Shown piece after piece: positions 31,667 through 45,000 of a DNA stretch of 64,000 nt. Origin of the DNA: Podochytrium sp. JEL0797 (lineage: Eukaryota > Chytridiomycota > Chytridiomycetes > Chytridiales > Chytriomycetaceae); NCBI GenBank assembly GCA_027596195.1, contig JADGJG010000007.1, positions 1 through 64,000 of the forward strand, given 5' to 3'. The position numbers were made by a program, and so were the translations under genes. Every line of letters begins with the position of its first letter. Position 1 is the stretch's first letter. Below the pieces are notes generated by a model that saw only the letters and a program-made list of their open reading frames with translations, was not told the origin of the DNA and searched no databases.

Positions 31667-32964
31667 CTACATAATCTCACACCCCGTCACCGCCATCCAA
31701 AACCCATGCTTCACCCTCTCCTCCACAATCTCCTTATTCCTCAACTTGAACGGCGCCCGCGGATTCACCACATCGCTCTGCCACCCCGCCACCAACGCGC
31801 CCAGCAACGCCATCATTTCAAGACACGCGCTCCCATCTACTTTGACTCCCAACGCGGCAAAGTCGGGCTCCTCGGTATGAAAACACACGCGTCCAAACAC
31901 GGGGAATTCGCCGTTCGATTCGACACCGCCGATGCCGTCAAAGAGGTCGACTTCTTGCCACTGTTTTCCACGGTATAACGCCATTCGATCAGCGGTAGCC
32001 ACAGCCAAGACTGGTTTCGCAGCAGCAACGACCCCGGCAACAAGGATTCCACTCGCAACGAGATGCAACACGGACGAGACTTTGAAGTTTTCGTGTTCCT
32101 TAATTCGGAGTTTCTTTTTGGGGTCCAGTTTGATTCCCATGGCGTGGAAGGGGAGAGGGTCCGAGGGTGGGGGTGGTCCGAACCCGACGGGTTGGTCCGC
32201 GTCGAGTCGGTAAATCACGCGGTCGAGGTTTTTGGGGGTCGTTCTGTGCACGTCGAGAGCAACGGAGGTTTTGTAGTCCGGGAGGATGGAGTGCGGGGAT
32301 ACGAGAGGGTCTTGGAAGGGGGCGTTGGCGATTCTGTTTTGGAATTTATTTGTTTCCATTTTCGGAGGTTTCGGACGCGTTCTCAAACGTAAACTTGGAC
32401 TTACTTGGCATAATGTTTCTTGACCTCACTGAACGCAATACACTCGGCCTCATGCTCATGCCACGTCAGAGTCTTGCCAGCAATCGTAACATCGGAAATG
32501 GCCGACAGAGTCCTCATGGCATTCACCTGATACGAATCGAGCGTTTTGGACTCCTTATCGCGCACAATGAACCCCAACGAGAATCCGTAAGGTTCAAAAT
32601 CTAAATTTCAAATTCAGCGAGGGTTGTAAACTTGAGCGGCGGTGGCGTCGCTAGTGGCGTCACTGTTCCGGAAGCTATTGATCCCGGATGCGTTCCGGCC
32701 ACCCCCATCACTCTCGAATCTCTTACCCAACATGGCATCCGGATCTTGTGCCGACTGGATGCGAAAGTTTGCCAGTGTGAAGGGTGTTGAGACTGAGAAA
32801 TCCGTCTGGTGAATCAGATACACGGGCGATGGATCGAGCTGTTCCTCGCCGTGATCATTGGTGGTTGAGCGAAGCACTTCAAAGGCTCGTTTGCCGTCAA
32901 TGGCTGCCGTTCGACTGCGGCGGAAGGCAAACGTCACACGGGGAGCTGCGGCAGTTGAAGCCAT
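31667..32964 (-). CDS. hypothetical protein, three exons
   Basis: Unrecognised. Exons 32727-32964, 32405-32600 and 31667-32333 join in phase, about 366 aa. The first exon starts MASTAAAPRVTFAFRRSR and is basic; the second carries PYGFSLGFIVRDKESK and HEHEAECIAFSEVKKHYAK; the third has a proline-rich loop (FGPPPPSDPLPF) and one hydrophobic segment (LHLVASGILVAGVVAAAKPV) that may be a membrane helix. An alternative reading of the first exon as an independent 116 aa protein is less likely because the GTAAGA donor at 32726 joins the exons in phase. It diverges from the KUP gene. Confidence 0.65.
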
Positions 32965-33536
32965 TTTTCGCGGAGAGATTTTGCAGAGATTTTGGCTTGA
33001 AATAACTGATTGATTACAAATTGATTATCATGCAAAAGGTGCATAGCGAAGATCAGGGCACTGTGACTCTAGCTGCGAGTTTCTTTCTGTGCAACCGGTT
33101 CTTTCCCGGCGTCTAAAAACGTCTAAAAACGCGTTAACATTAAAACGTTGTTTTATCTCTATTACCCCTAGTCTACGTGTGTCTTAAACCACTCAACAAA
33201 TGGGACATGTTCGTTTGCAACAAAGGATAAGACATTTCGATCCATCCGGAGAGAAATTTTTCTTATTTTTGTACGACCGGCCGCATTGCAACGAGCAGCT
33301 TCGGATGAGACAGTTCAAAAGTCTTTTAAAGGGTACAAAGCGATTCAGGCCTCGGCAACTCAAAATGATTTCAAATTTCTTTTTTTTATGCGGCTGTCAA
33401 TCTTTGAAAATTGTCGTCAATCTGAAGCGCTCACTCGACCTTTCGGCTGTGATTCTGAACCCGAACGCGATTGAAGGAAACCCCACGCATTGTCTATACC
33501 CGATCTGATACGAGCATCTGAAAGAAATCCAAAGCA
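32965..33536. promoter_or_regulatory. divergent upstream region, hypothetical gene / KUP transporter
   Basis: About 570 bp between two divergent start codons. It contains a short direct repeat CGTCTAAAAA twice at 33111-33132 and AT-rich segments. No RNA gene or extra open frame is supported. Confidence 0.4.
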
Positions 33537-36500
33537 ATGTCTTCCGATCTCTATCCGAACAGCTGTAAATCCTCTATTCTGCACGTCGACGCGACGGGGA
33601 TTCAAATTCCAGCATCAGATAAAGTTCCACTGCAATCTGATGCGGGCATATCCCAGTCTAAGACCTCTGAACCTTCCGTCGCGTATTCTGCAATTGGATT
33701 ATTGGCTACAGATCCGACCGCAGCAACCGAAATTCCAGCTGTTATCAACGATTCTGTTAAAATTGAAATCCAGCCAGCGAGTCAACACGAACCTGAGCCA
33801 GTCGTCATGTCGCCAAAAGAAGTCGAACTTGCTGCCCTCAAATCCATCATGAAGTCGAGACATCCCATAAGCACACTCGGACGCGCCATGTCTCAAACGC
33901 ATCGCGTGAATCAGATGGTAGAAAAGGTGCGATCGTTTCAGGATGCAAGGCATTCGTTGACGCGAGGCGGGGTCTCTGAGAAGGAGGTTCCGGTTTCGCG
34001 CGGTTCTGCTTCGCCCGTTGCTCCGATACGAACCGATCTCGGGAGTGGGATTGGACTTGGAGTTGGAGCTGCTGCTGCTTCACAGGCGAGTATACGGAGT
34101 GCTGTGAGCGCGAATTACGTGAACCCGTTGTTTCAAGACGCCGACGCGCCTATAATCAAGAAGGATAAACCGACAAAAGAGAAGCGGAAGATGTCTCTGG
34201 GTGCGGCGCTTTGCATTCCTCCGACTCCTCGTATCGATAAGGATATGAACTGGAAAAAAGTGTTAAAGCTTTCGTTGGGTTCGATAGGTAATTCAAAACG
34301 CGGGTTGAACATTTCCACCAATCGCCCATCCTAATTGTTTCTACAGGAATCGTGTTTGGAGATATCGGAGTCTCTCCCATTTTTGTGCTCAAAACAATTT
34401 TCGCGCGGTTCGTTTCGCACAGTGATTCGTTCACGAATGGGATTCACACGCAAACTACATTCATTGACACCACCGGAATCAATGATACCGTAATTCTTGG
34501 ATCCATTTCGTTTCTAATATGGGTTATTACGCTTGTGTGTTGCGTCAAATACGTTATTTTCGTCTTGAAAGGTGGGTCCAATACGAAATTTTCTCGAAAT
34601 GATGGATTCAATCTGAGAGCATTTTCCCTTTATAGCCGATAAAAACGGAGAAGGTGGAACATGGGCATTGATCTCCCTGCTCCCGCTTGAAAACGATGAG
34701 CATATCTTGCACAAGTACCGGAAATACATCTTCAATCTTGGCATCCTTGCGGCCAGCTCCTTACTGGCGGATGGAGTAAGTTGAGAACAGCTAACTCTGG
34801 TGAATGGGACTCATATTCTTGTGATTTAGATCATTGCTCCAGCTATTTGCGTCTTGTCGGCGTTTGAAGGAGTCGAGGAATATTCAGGGTATTTTTGCGG
34901 GTTTCCTGCAGCCTCCTGATATTAATCACTACACCACAGAGAGCGACTACCGAAGCAAGGAACAATTGCGCTTGCCTGCATTGTCCTGTTCATCCTCTTC
35001 ATGACGCAGCGATTCGGAACCAGCAAAGTGCTCAAGTTCTATGGCCCCATCATGTTTTTATGGTTCTTGGTGATTTCGGGCGTTGGACTGTACAACATTA
35101 CTCTGGATTACAGAGTGTTGATTGCTTTCAGTCCCCATACAATTGTGAATCTGTTTCGATCGGATCCAAGAGATGCGTTTGTGATCACGAGTCAAGTGTA
35201 AGGATGCTCTGTTATTCACTAATGGCGATCGTATATTAATCTGTGATCCCAGGGTATTGGCGGTGACGGGTGTCGAAGCAATGTATTCGGATCTCGGTCA
35301 TTTCACAGCGCTACCGATTCGCCTGTCGTTTTTGACTGTGGTTTACCCAGCGATTATTTTCAGCTATCTGGGGTGAGGAAGGGTCACAGAAATGAGGTGG
35401 AATTGCTCATTTTTTTAATATTCACAGGCAAGGAGCATATTTGATGAACCATCCGGAAGCAGCAACGCATCCGTTTTTCAACTCTGTTCCAGAGTAAGAG
35501 AATGCATAATTACATTATATGACACTAAATTTTCAAGTACAGATCTATGAAATATGTTGTGCTGGTGTTGGCGACTCTTGCTGGTAAGTTTCCCTCGGCG
35601 TCTCAACCCAAATTAGCGAAATTCCTAAATTGATCAAACAACAGCGATTATTGCTTCCCAAGCTACAATCAGCGGGTGTTTTACTCTGATTGATCAAGCC
35701 GTAGGCCATATTTCTATACGCGACGAGAATACTAACCATTCAAAATTGCAGATTTCACTTCGCGTCTTCCCAAGCATCAAAACGACCCACACAACTTCAG
35801 ATACCGTAGGAGCAGCCGGATCTGTCTACATTCCTGCATTCAATAATGTATTGATGGTTGGAAGCATTGTTCTGGTCGTAACGTTTGGAAACAGCGAGTC
35901 GATAGCAAATATTTTCGGTATGGTGTCCCGCTAGTTCAACTGAGAATTCCTCAACTTATCGAAACTCTTTAACAGGAATCGGAGTCACAATCACCATGAC
36001 ATGCACAACCATCTTCTATATTCTCTCAATGCGATATGTATGGAACCGCCCGCGGTGGCAAATAATCCTCTTCAGTTTCTGCTTCATCCTCCTCGACGTC
36101 ATCATGTTCTTGGCCTCGTGCCAAAAATTCGCCTCATTCGGTTGGATCGCGCTCCTCATGAGTTTCTCCCTCTTCTTCCTCATGTACACATGGTACACGA
36201 CGAACGTCGAAATCAACGACAGACTCCTCGAACGCCGCCTCGAACTCAACGAGCTCCGTCTCGCAGTGAAGCAAATCCACCGCACGCAGGGAACCGTCGT
36301 GTTTGTTTCCAACACGGATGAAGATGTACCGAATGTGTTGCGGATTTGTGCGCAACAGTTGCGGTCGTTGCCCATGAATATCGTGTGCATGACGGCGTTG
36401 AGTTCGACGGCGCCGTTTATTGCGGATGAAGAGAGGGTCGTGTTTCGCACGGTGGATGCGATGGCGGGGATTTATCGGCTCGTGATTTCGTATGGGTATG

Positions 36501-36807
36501 CTGAGCGTAGTATTAATACTGTGATGGCGGTGGATCGGGCAAAGAAGCGGGGGTTGAGGATGGCACCGGATGAACGCGTGACGTTTGTGGTTGGCAAGGA
36601 GCTCGTGAACACGAGGAAGGAAAATAAGGATTTGATGAAGCGACTGAGGGTGTTAGCGTATGCAATGATCATGTCCAACACTGAAGGGAAGATTGAGTAT
36701 TTCAACTTGCCGGCAAAGGATACTTTGGAGGTGAGCTGGGCAATTTTTATCCTGTTTCCAAAAAAGCTAATACTAAGGAACAGATTGGAGCACAAATGAT
36801 GCTCTAG
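33537..36807 (+). CDS. HAK/KUP/KT family potassium transporter
   Basis: High-affinity potassium uptake, probably K+/H+ symport, at the plasma membrane. Twelve exons join in phase: 33537-34287, 34347-34571, 34636-34775, 34830-34888, 34940-35197, 35253-35372, 35428-35493, 35543-35583, 35645-35700, 35752-35917, 35976-36730 and 36784-36807, about 886 aa. Family marks: GIVFGDIGVSPIFVLK, GEGGTWALISLL, IIAPAICVLSAFEG, VTGVEAMYSDLGHF and GQGAYL, then a long soluble C-terminus. The first 250 residues are a hydrophilic, Ser-rich extension, longer than in typical members, with possible phosphorylation sites. The final exon codes only IGAQMML. It ends 62 bp from the acetyl-CoA transporter, tail to tail. 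Confidence 0.93.
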
Positions 36808-36869
36808 CTTCCTATCCCATTCACAATTCGATTTTGTGCGCTACATAAATTTGAATATCTTTATTTTTC

Positions 36870-38887
36870 TCAATTCATCTTTCCCTCCTTCATTAACAAC
36901 TCTTCTGCTTCTTTATCATGCTCGGCATCAAATTTATCTCTCGCAACCCTCCACGCTGTATCGGGAACCGTTTCCAAGAACGCCACAGTCGGCCTCACAA
37001 CCGCAAACAACACTACAATCCCAATCACGACACAAGCGATTGATACCGGATAGTACCCGTCACTTCGTTTGTCGCAAACACCTTCTAACGATGCACATTG
37101 GGCCAACGCGACATCACTCGTACATTTGAATGGCTCGTGCGGCGTGGAAGAATTGGCGGGAAGAATACAGTTCGCATCGGTAAAGTATTCAACGGCTTCG
37201 AGGACAAAGAATTTGGGCCATGTTCCGGCAAGGTTGTTGACGGTATTGAGCAGGGTCATGTAGGTGCCTCCAATTCGCGGGTCGGAGATTTTGGTGTAAT
37301 ACGATCCGACCCCCACGAACATCACCGTCGAAACGATCGAGTTGAGAACGGTTGTGAGTATCACAAAGACAAAGAAGGAAGTCGAAATCGTGTCGGGGAC
37401 ATTTTTGATGATCAACATGCTGAGAGCGCTGAAAGCGAGGCGGACGTAAAACGCGTTGAGCCACTGGAAAGACGCGTTAGAAGCTCATTGGACAAATCCA
37501 GGATAGAAGCAACATACAGGACGTAAAGGCTTGGGTCCACTGCTCCATTTTGCCACGTAATATCCGACGAAAATTTGAATCGGGAAGTCAATCAGCACAG
37601 TCAAGGCCAAATCTTCTTTCGAGAACCCCTTTTCCAGAAGCTTGAGAGCAGAAACAGAATCGTGCGCCATGAAACCAATCTTGGAGATCATGGTCATGAA
37701 AATGAGCCTTTTCATATCTGGTGTGACATCAGTTCCGATTCGGTGGAATTGATGTTGCGGAAGAATACTCAACTGGGAAGTGTAATAACTTGGAAAATGT
37801 GGTGATAGACAAGTTGGATCTCGTTCGCGGCATGTTCTTCAGTTTCGGGGTCCTGGGAGTGGGATCAATACAAAAAGCGCCGGCGACATTTCCCATATTG
37901 CCAGGTTTCACAAACCTCCTTCTTCATGAATATCAGCCAAATATCGCAGATCAAGAACATGATTCCCCAAAAGAACAAGTACTGTCCGAGCAAGAGGAGT
38001 TGGTCATCCAAGCCAAGGTATTTGACGCAAAACTCCTTTGAATTCAGCGCCAAAAAGACGGTAAACGATAAGAAGAATCCAGAATTGAGCCCAATAGCTG
38101 AATTTCAGAGAGTTAGCGGTTCGAGTATTCGGGGGAAAGCTGAATACGAACTTTGCGCGGTGGACGCGTACGCCTTGTTCTCATCCGAGAGAAGAGTCAA
38201 CGCCCAGCCATCAACAGCAATGTCTTGAGTGGCACACAGGAACACAAGAGAAGCGAATGTGAAGGCAAGAAACGTGACGGGAACAGGATCCGTGCTTTCG
38301 ACCGAGACATGTTTGTCGATGGATTGCGAGAGAATCAGCATAAAGAGCCCAGTAATCGCCTGGCGTCAGATGTGAGTCAATTATCATCCGAGGGAAGGCA
38401 GACCCAGAATCGTTCACCTGGATGGGCACGATCCACGATTTGCGTCGCCCAATATCCTGTACAAAGATCGAGTCCACGATTGGTGACCACAGAAGCTGAG
38501 TATGGCGTATCAGTGATCAGTATTCGCCGTCGAAAGCTGAAAGTGATACCTTCAACGAATAGGGGTACGACGAGAGGGAAAACATGGCGAGATCTGAGAA
38601 CGATAGTTTGCTCTTGAGTAGGAAGGGCACCGATCCCATAATGAGTCCCAGCGGAACACCCTGGAGCAAATCTGAGGGGACGGGTATGCGCATAAATGTT
38701 TGTTGGTCCACATTTGAATCGCCGGATGATCCCACTCACACAGCACAACGAGAAGAAGAAAGTCGCCCATTTCGTCCTGGATCCGCTTCGGCTTCCGCTC
38801 TTTGCTCTTGGTGTCTTCAATGTCTTCCACCACCCTTCGCGGCACGTCGGGTGAGGCGGAGGGCGTCTTTCGCTTCTTGGCTGCCAT
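36870..38887 (-). CDS. acetyl-CoA transporter, SLC33A1/AT-1 family
   Basis: Moves acetyl-CoA into the ER/Golgi lumen for acetylation of proteins and glycans. Eight exons join in phase: 38740-38887, 38550-38671, 38418-38495, 38152-38359, 37916-38097, 37774-37852, 37518-37717 and 36870-37463, about 536 aa. Basic N-terminus, then family segments YLLQGVPLGLIMGSVPF, LLWSPIVDSIF, GRRKSWIVPIQ, ATQDIAVDGWALTLL, TIGLNSGFFLSF, SKIGFMAHDS, FPIQIFVGYYVAKW, MTLLNTVNNLAGTWP. About a dozen membrane helices as expected, and a Cys-rich lumenal loop near the C-terminus. Length matches the human protein (549 aa). Confidence 0.9.
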
Positions 38888-39008
38888 GTTTTGTTGCGGT
38901 TTCGATGAAATTTTAGCCCACAAAATGAAATGAGAAATCGGGTGCTGGAACATCCCCATTGGCCAATTTCGAATGAAGAAGAGAATTAATTTGCCAGAAT
39001 ATATTCAT

Positions 39009-42000
39009 TTATTGGTGTGGCTCATCACGTCGGGAAGAAGATCCTGGGTCGTGTCGTCGGAACGGCTGGGCGAGAATGCGGTCCGCGGAATAACCACATG
39101 CGTCACAGAGGCGCCGAATGTGTTCCTCATACTTGATGTTGGTCTTGATTGTCTCGCGATACTAAAACAAGGATCAGTTATTGACAAAACGTAGGAAAGC
39201 TCCAAACTTACTTTGTTTTTCAACTCCTCGAGTTCGTCCATGAAGGAGCCATCGAAACTGGATAGCTCCGCTGAAAAGTTAATAAGCGAGATTAGTAAGA
39301 CGCGATTCACGACTAAGGAAGTAGGATTCTTACATTTCAACTGCTCGATCTCTCTCTCCAACTTTGACACTTTCTCGCGGAGCGCATTCCTCTCCACCAC
39401 CACTTCTCCCAGACCGCCTTGCATTTCTGCCATGTTCGCCTCATTTCTTGTGCTTGATCTGTAACCTGCCTCATCGAACCCATCCTCCTTGAGATATTGA
39501 TGCAATTGCTCCTTTACTTGGTTGCATTGTGCGCGCCACATCTCGGCCTCCCGACGAAGCTTTCGCATCTCTCCCAAGCTTTCAGAGCTTGAATCAGCTC
39601 CAGATAGAGTTCTGATTGTCTCATCTTTTTCGGCTAGTTGCCCTCTCTGTAATCATGTCAGCGGCCGGTGATCCTTTAGATATAGATTTCTTTACCAGAC
39701 GTGCAATTTCTCCAGCATCCCGAGATCTCCTGGACCTTTCTTCTTGCCTGAAGCTTTCCGTGTCAGGAGATTCAGCTCTGTCTGACGCATCTCTGTTGCG
39801 GGTGTTTTCGGTCGAAATTTCAAATTCCCTCAATTGCTGCACCAATTTCTTGATTCTTTCGCTGTCCTTTTTGGTTTGACTTCGCAATTTGTTGTTTTCT
39901 TCTTCGACCCTATTCGTAATTGGAATGAGTGTGAATTTCATAAATTCGCGCGCGCGAAAACTCACTTGTGAGCTTGAGCGTCAGACACGGCTTTCGCTTT
40001 GGCAACTTCAATGGCTTCCGCCTTTTCTTTTCTCAACACTTTGATCTCTTTGCACATTTCCATGTACTTGACGTTGCTGATGGAGCCGCCGGAACCCTTT
40101 TTGAACTGTTCGTTTTCCATCTTCAATTTCTCAGCCGCGCTGCTCAGGTGATCAATCACAATGGCAAGCTCATCCTTGGATTTGTTGGCGAGTAATCGAC
40201 CGGTAGATGCTCGCAATTGAGTGTAGGTGATATTTAATCCGGGGATTTCGTTCGATTCGCGTTTAGCATGTCGAGCCGCGGCCAACTCTGCTTGAGCTTT
40301 CAGCGCCTATTCCATGCGATTAGAGATTCAAATAACCTTTGGTTGAAATTTCTTACCTCTTCCATGTCAATTGCTCGGCGTTCCATGCGTTCGGCTTCGA
40401 CAATGGCCTTTTCTTTGTCAAACTTGACTTCCACGAGGGCTTGCTCCACGTTAAATTTCTTATCTTCGATATCTTGGATGCGCTGGAGTAGGTCCTTAAT
40501 CCTGGATTCAAGCATGGGCACCACATGAGCTGACTTTTCCCCTTTCCTGGCATTGCGGTCATATCCTTCTCCCAACTTGGCGGGACGTTCATGTTTCTTC
40601 TCTTCCACACTGGAATCGCGATCATCAGAGCTGTTTTCGTCATCCGCATCCGTGGTTCTAGATGTTCTGTTGCTGGACCCGCCTTCGTTCTCAATCTCTT
40701 CGAGTTCCGCTTCCAACCTCTTATTCGACCTCTTCAGCTCTTTGACTTCCTTCAACATTTCAACTTCAGCAACACGTTTCCAATGATCGCAGCTGTCTTG
40801 GGATTCGAATAGCTCGCGTTGCACTTTTTGAAGCTCTGCCAAAGTGGATATCAATCTTCTTCGAAGGCATGCCTCTTCAGGCGTCAAGTCCGGATCATCT
40901 GGAGAATAAAAGATGCTTTCTTCGCTGAATCTAGTTCCTGTTGTTGCCGTAGATCCAGTAGAAGTAGTTGTCGCCTCGCTTGGACGGCTCCCACTGCCGT
41001 TGCTGGTTTCGGATTCTCGCATAGAAGCACTAGTGTCGCTGATTCGATGGGATTTTTGGTTTCCCTGTTTTTCACGACGGTGAACTTGTTGTTGTGCTTC
41101 GAGCGCTGCGACGGCAGCTGCAGGGAGTCCTGACAGAGTCTGGAGCTTCTTTTGTAGTTTAGAGTTTTCAGATTGCAACCTGGCGATGGAATCTTTGAGT
41201 GACTTTTCGCGGGAAACAACTTCATTGAGCTCCGCGGTCTTAGATTGGAGTATTGGTTAGTATTCAAATTTGCCCAGATAATGTCGTGAGAATGAGCCAC
41301 CTTTTCGTTCAACTTGGCCTTCATCACGTCAGCCTTCTTTTGCAACTTCTTTTCCACTTCCCATCGCTCCTTTGCAGCATCTGCTGCCCTCTTTTTCTCC
41401 TCCTCCAATAGTTTCGCAAACCTTTTCTCTTTATCGTGGCCATGGTCGTCTCCGCCTTCATGTCTCGACGAACCCGCACGACTGTGGGAATCTTTGCCAC
41501 CACGAGATTCATTAACAGCCTTGCGTAGAGATTTTTGGGCGTCTTTGTATTGGTCTTGGAGCTTTTCGGTAAGTCGTTCCTTTTTGTCTGGACGCAAAAT
41601 TCAGTTAGAGAACGAGAGTGAACATATTCAAGGAAAAAACCCGACTCACCCAGGTCAAAAGTCATCTTCAATATCGAATCGTTGAGAGCTTTTTCGGATT
41701 TTTTGTACTGCTCAATGGCTTTTGTCATTCTGAAAGCGTGAAGATGTGAGTGCCGTTCTAGAAAAAAAAACTAAAATTCACGAACTTGTCGATCTTGCTT
41801 TCAAGCAGAGTTACGCGCTTCAAATTCCCAAGCCCAGATTCCTCAGAGGATGAATTCAGGCTGAAGATGAAGGTTAGCGTACTTATTTGAGATGAGGACA
41901 ATTGAATACTTTTCGTTGCTTTCTCGAATTCTCGCTTCCGCCACATTTTCTGCCGTCTTGATCAAAGTTTCCTTCAACTGCTCAATCGCCTCCTTCATAT

Positions 42001-45000
42001 TCCCAATCTTGGCATCCCGTTTCTGAATCTCCCGGTTCAATTTCGAAATATGGTCCTGCAATCCGCGTGATTTTTGAATTTCGTGGGCTGCCTCGGACGC
42101 CATTGCGAGTTCTTTCTCGTTCAAGTGGAGGTCGCGTTTGAGAGTCTCGATTTGGGATTCGTATTCGTGATGGGACGCGTTTCGGATGGACAACTCGTGG
42201 CGGAGGTTGTGGAGTTCGGTTTCGGATGTGTCGAGGTGGGTTTTGTGAGTCTGTTTGAGGAGGGTATATTTGTCGCGGAGTGCGGAGAGTTCTTCTTCCT
42301 GTTGAAGTAACAAGTGACATTAGATATTTCTCAGAGAATGTGGAGGGACCGCGCCGCTTGCCTTGACTCTCAGCATTGATTCCAACTCCCGCACTGATTC
42401 TGCATGGCTTTCAACCTCCTTGTTATTCGATAAGAGCTGCTGGGGTACCTCTGGAGGATTTCTCAGCTTGTTGACCTGTCTGTCATTCAGATTGTTGATG
42501 ATTTCAGTCAGATTTCTGATCTCCGCTTGTTCGCTCTGCCATTTTCGAGAGTGAGTTGTCAGATTGAGCAGTCGATATCCGCACCTCTTCTTTTGCAAAG
42601 GAATCTTTTCGGTGATCTTTGATGATTTCACGATAGCGCTCCACCAACTCGTCTTTCTTTGCAAGCTGGCGTTGAAGGGAGTTGATGACTTCTTGAGCGC
42701 TTTTCATGGCCTCTCCTTCTCTCCTTCTGACCAACTGTCTTGTTTTGTTGTCTAACAGAGAGTTAATTAACGGAACATGGAAGAAATGAAAGCCCTGTAC
42801 CGTATTCCGTGAATCCTTCTCCCTGTCGCAAATCATTCCGCGCCACATCAATTCTCAGCTCCGTAATATGTGCTTCTCTCTGATTGATTCTGTCTCCTGC
42901 ACTAGCAAGCTTGTCTTTCAGCTTTTCAATCTTGTTTTCGAGTCCGGAAATTTTGATTTCTTGTGCAGTGAGCAATCTGCTTCGCTCAACGAGCATTCTC
43001 AATGATGCCTCCAGCTGATGGCTGATCGGCAGACTGCGGTCGGGCAACGCGTTTTGCAACTGGAAAGAAGTCTAGTTTATACTTCCGGACGCCGACTCCA
43101 ATACAACTTACATCTGCCAGAGAAGAAGCTTGAAAAATCTGCTCGCGTTCAGCTTCGAGCTGCTGAATCATATTCTCCATATCTTCTTGTCGCTTTTCCC
43201 ACTCCAGCTGCTTGTTGTCAGATTCAATTTGCAAGGCGCACAATTGATCTTCCAACTGTCGCACTCGATCCATATGGTCTTCCAAGTTGGCTTCGGCACT
43301 CAGCTTTCCTTGTCTTAAGAAATCAAGGTCACGCGTCAAGCGTAGATTTCCGATTTGAAGAGTGGCCATGCGAGACTGCCAAGAAACGATTCGATCCGAG
43401 GCGGTGGATGTGTCTTTCAGAGACTCGATCAACTCGAAGAATTCTTTTAGCTCAAGTTCTTGTTCCGCGATTGTATCTTTGCTTTTGATTTAGCAAGAGA
43501 CGACGTTTCGAACTGTATTTCACCTTCAAGACTTCGTTTCTGTCCCTCAATATCGTTGATTCGGCTTTCGAACTCGTTCTTTCGAGCGTCCAAGCTTTGG
43601 ACCAAAGAGCAGGTGCGCTGAAAAAGCATTTAAGATCTATCGCGAAAGGCTATGACGCAAATACCTCGTGTTTATCCAGTGTCACTTGGCCGGCTATTCG
43701 TGTTCGCATCTCACTGACGGCCTTTTGCAACAGCCGCAAGCTGTTTCTCGAGCCCATTTTGACTTGAAACAAGTTTGCATCTCGCTCATCAACGGCTCTT
43801 TCAAGCTTCACAACGCGGTTCTCCAAACGCAAGCATTTGGCTTGAGTAGTTTCGAGTTTCCGGATTACCCCTGATTCGCTCATTTGGAGGGCTAGAATAT
43901 GATGATGGAGTTTCCCGATGAGAAGTTTCTCGTCTCCTTCCATTTGCAGCTCCTGGATTGTTGCGCGCAAAATAGCCTTTACGTTTTCATCTTGAGAACG
44001 CAAGTGCAAGAGATCAGAAGTCTGGATCGATGCGATCTCAGCCAGCTCTTTGTCTGGTGTGATTTATCAGTAAAGAAAGGAGAAAAGATGTGTCTTACAT
44101 TTGATGACTTCAGAATTCAGCTTCGAAATGGCGTCCTTTTGGGCTTTGTGCTCCTTCACAATTTGTTCATGCTCCTCACGAACAATCGCTCCCTCCAACT
44201 CATTCTGCAATTCGACTTGCAATTCTTTCAAGTGCAGATTGGCCTCTGAAGTTTCTAGATATGAGGCCTCCAAGCTATCCAAGCGGTCCTTTAATCGGGA
44301 CTCGTTTTCCTCCAACGATTTGCATTTGCTTTCGGCAAGCTCCGATCGCTTCTTCATGACGTCTTGAGCTACCTCTAACTTGATCATTTTATCATGAACT
44401 TCGGCGAGCTGTACTTTCCCTTGGATATCATTCTGAAAAACGAAGTCAGCGAAAACACGTCGATCATACTTAGAGGGCCTCACCCGAAGAAAGCCCAACT
44501 CTTTCAACGATTCTTGGTGGCTCAAAACCGTTTGCTGGGATTCATATAGCTCCAACTCCATTCCTTTGATTCTTTCATTCGATACAATCAGCTCTCGTGA
44601 ATCAGACTCGCGCTGTTCTCTATCAGCAATCCACGTGTGTTCGCGATCCAGCAATAGTTTGATTTTTGACGCATATAAGTCAATGCGATTTTGCATTAAG
44701 TTCACGTCGGATTTCGGCACGGAATCCTCCAACGCCTTCATGAGCGTTTCTTCTCGAGCCAACATATCTGTCCGCGAGATTTGCAACCGGCTGATTGTTT
44801 CCCTCGCCACTCGATCAATTGCCATTAAATCCGTCTTCAGTCTCGCATTCTCCTTTCGCATGTTCTGCTCCAAATCAGCCACGGCAAGATACTTTCGTTT
44901 GAGTGTAATTTCATTCACTCGGAGAACCGCAACATTGCGTTGACTATCCACCAGCGACCTTTGAGTGTGGTTCCATTCAGTTCGTTCATGAATGGCTTTA

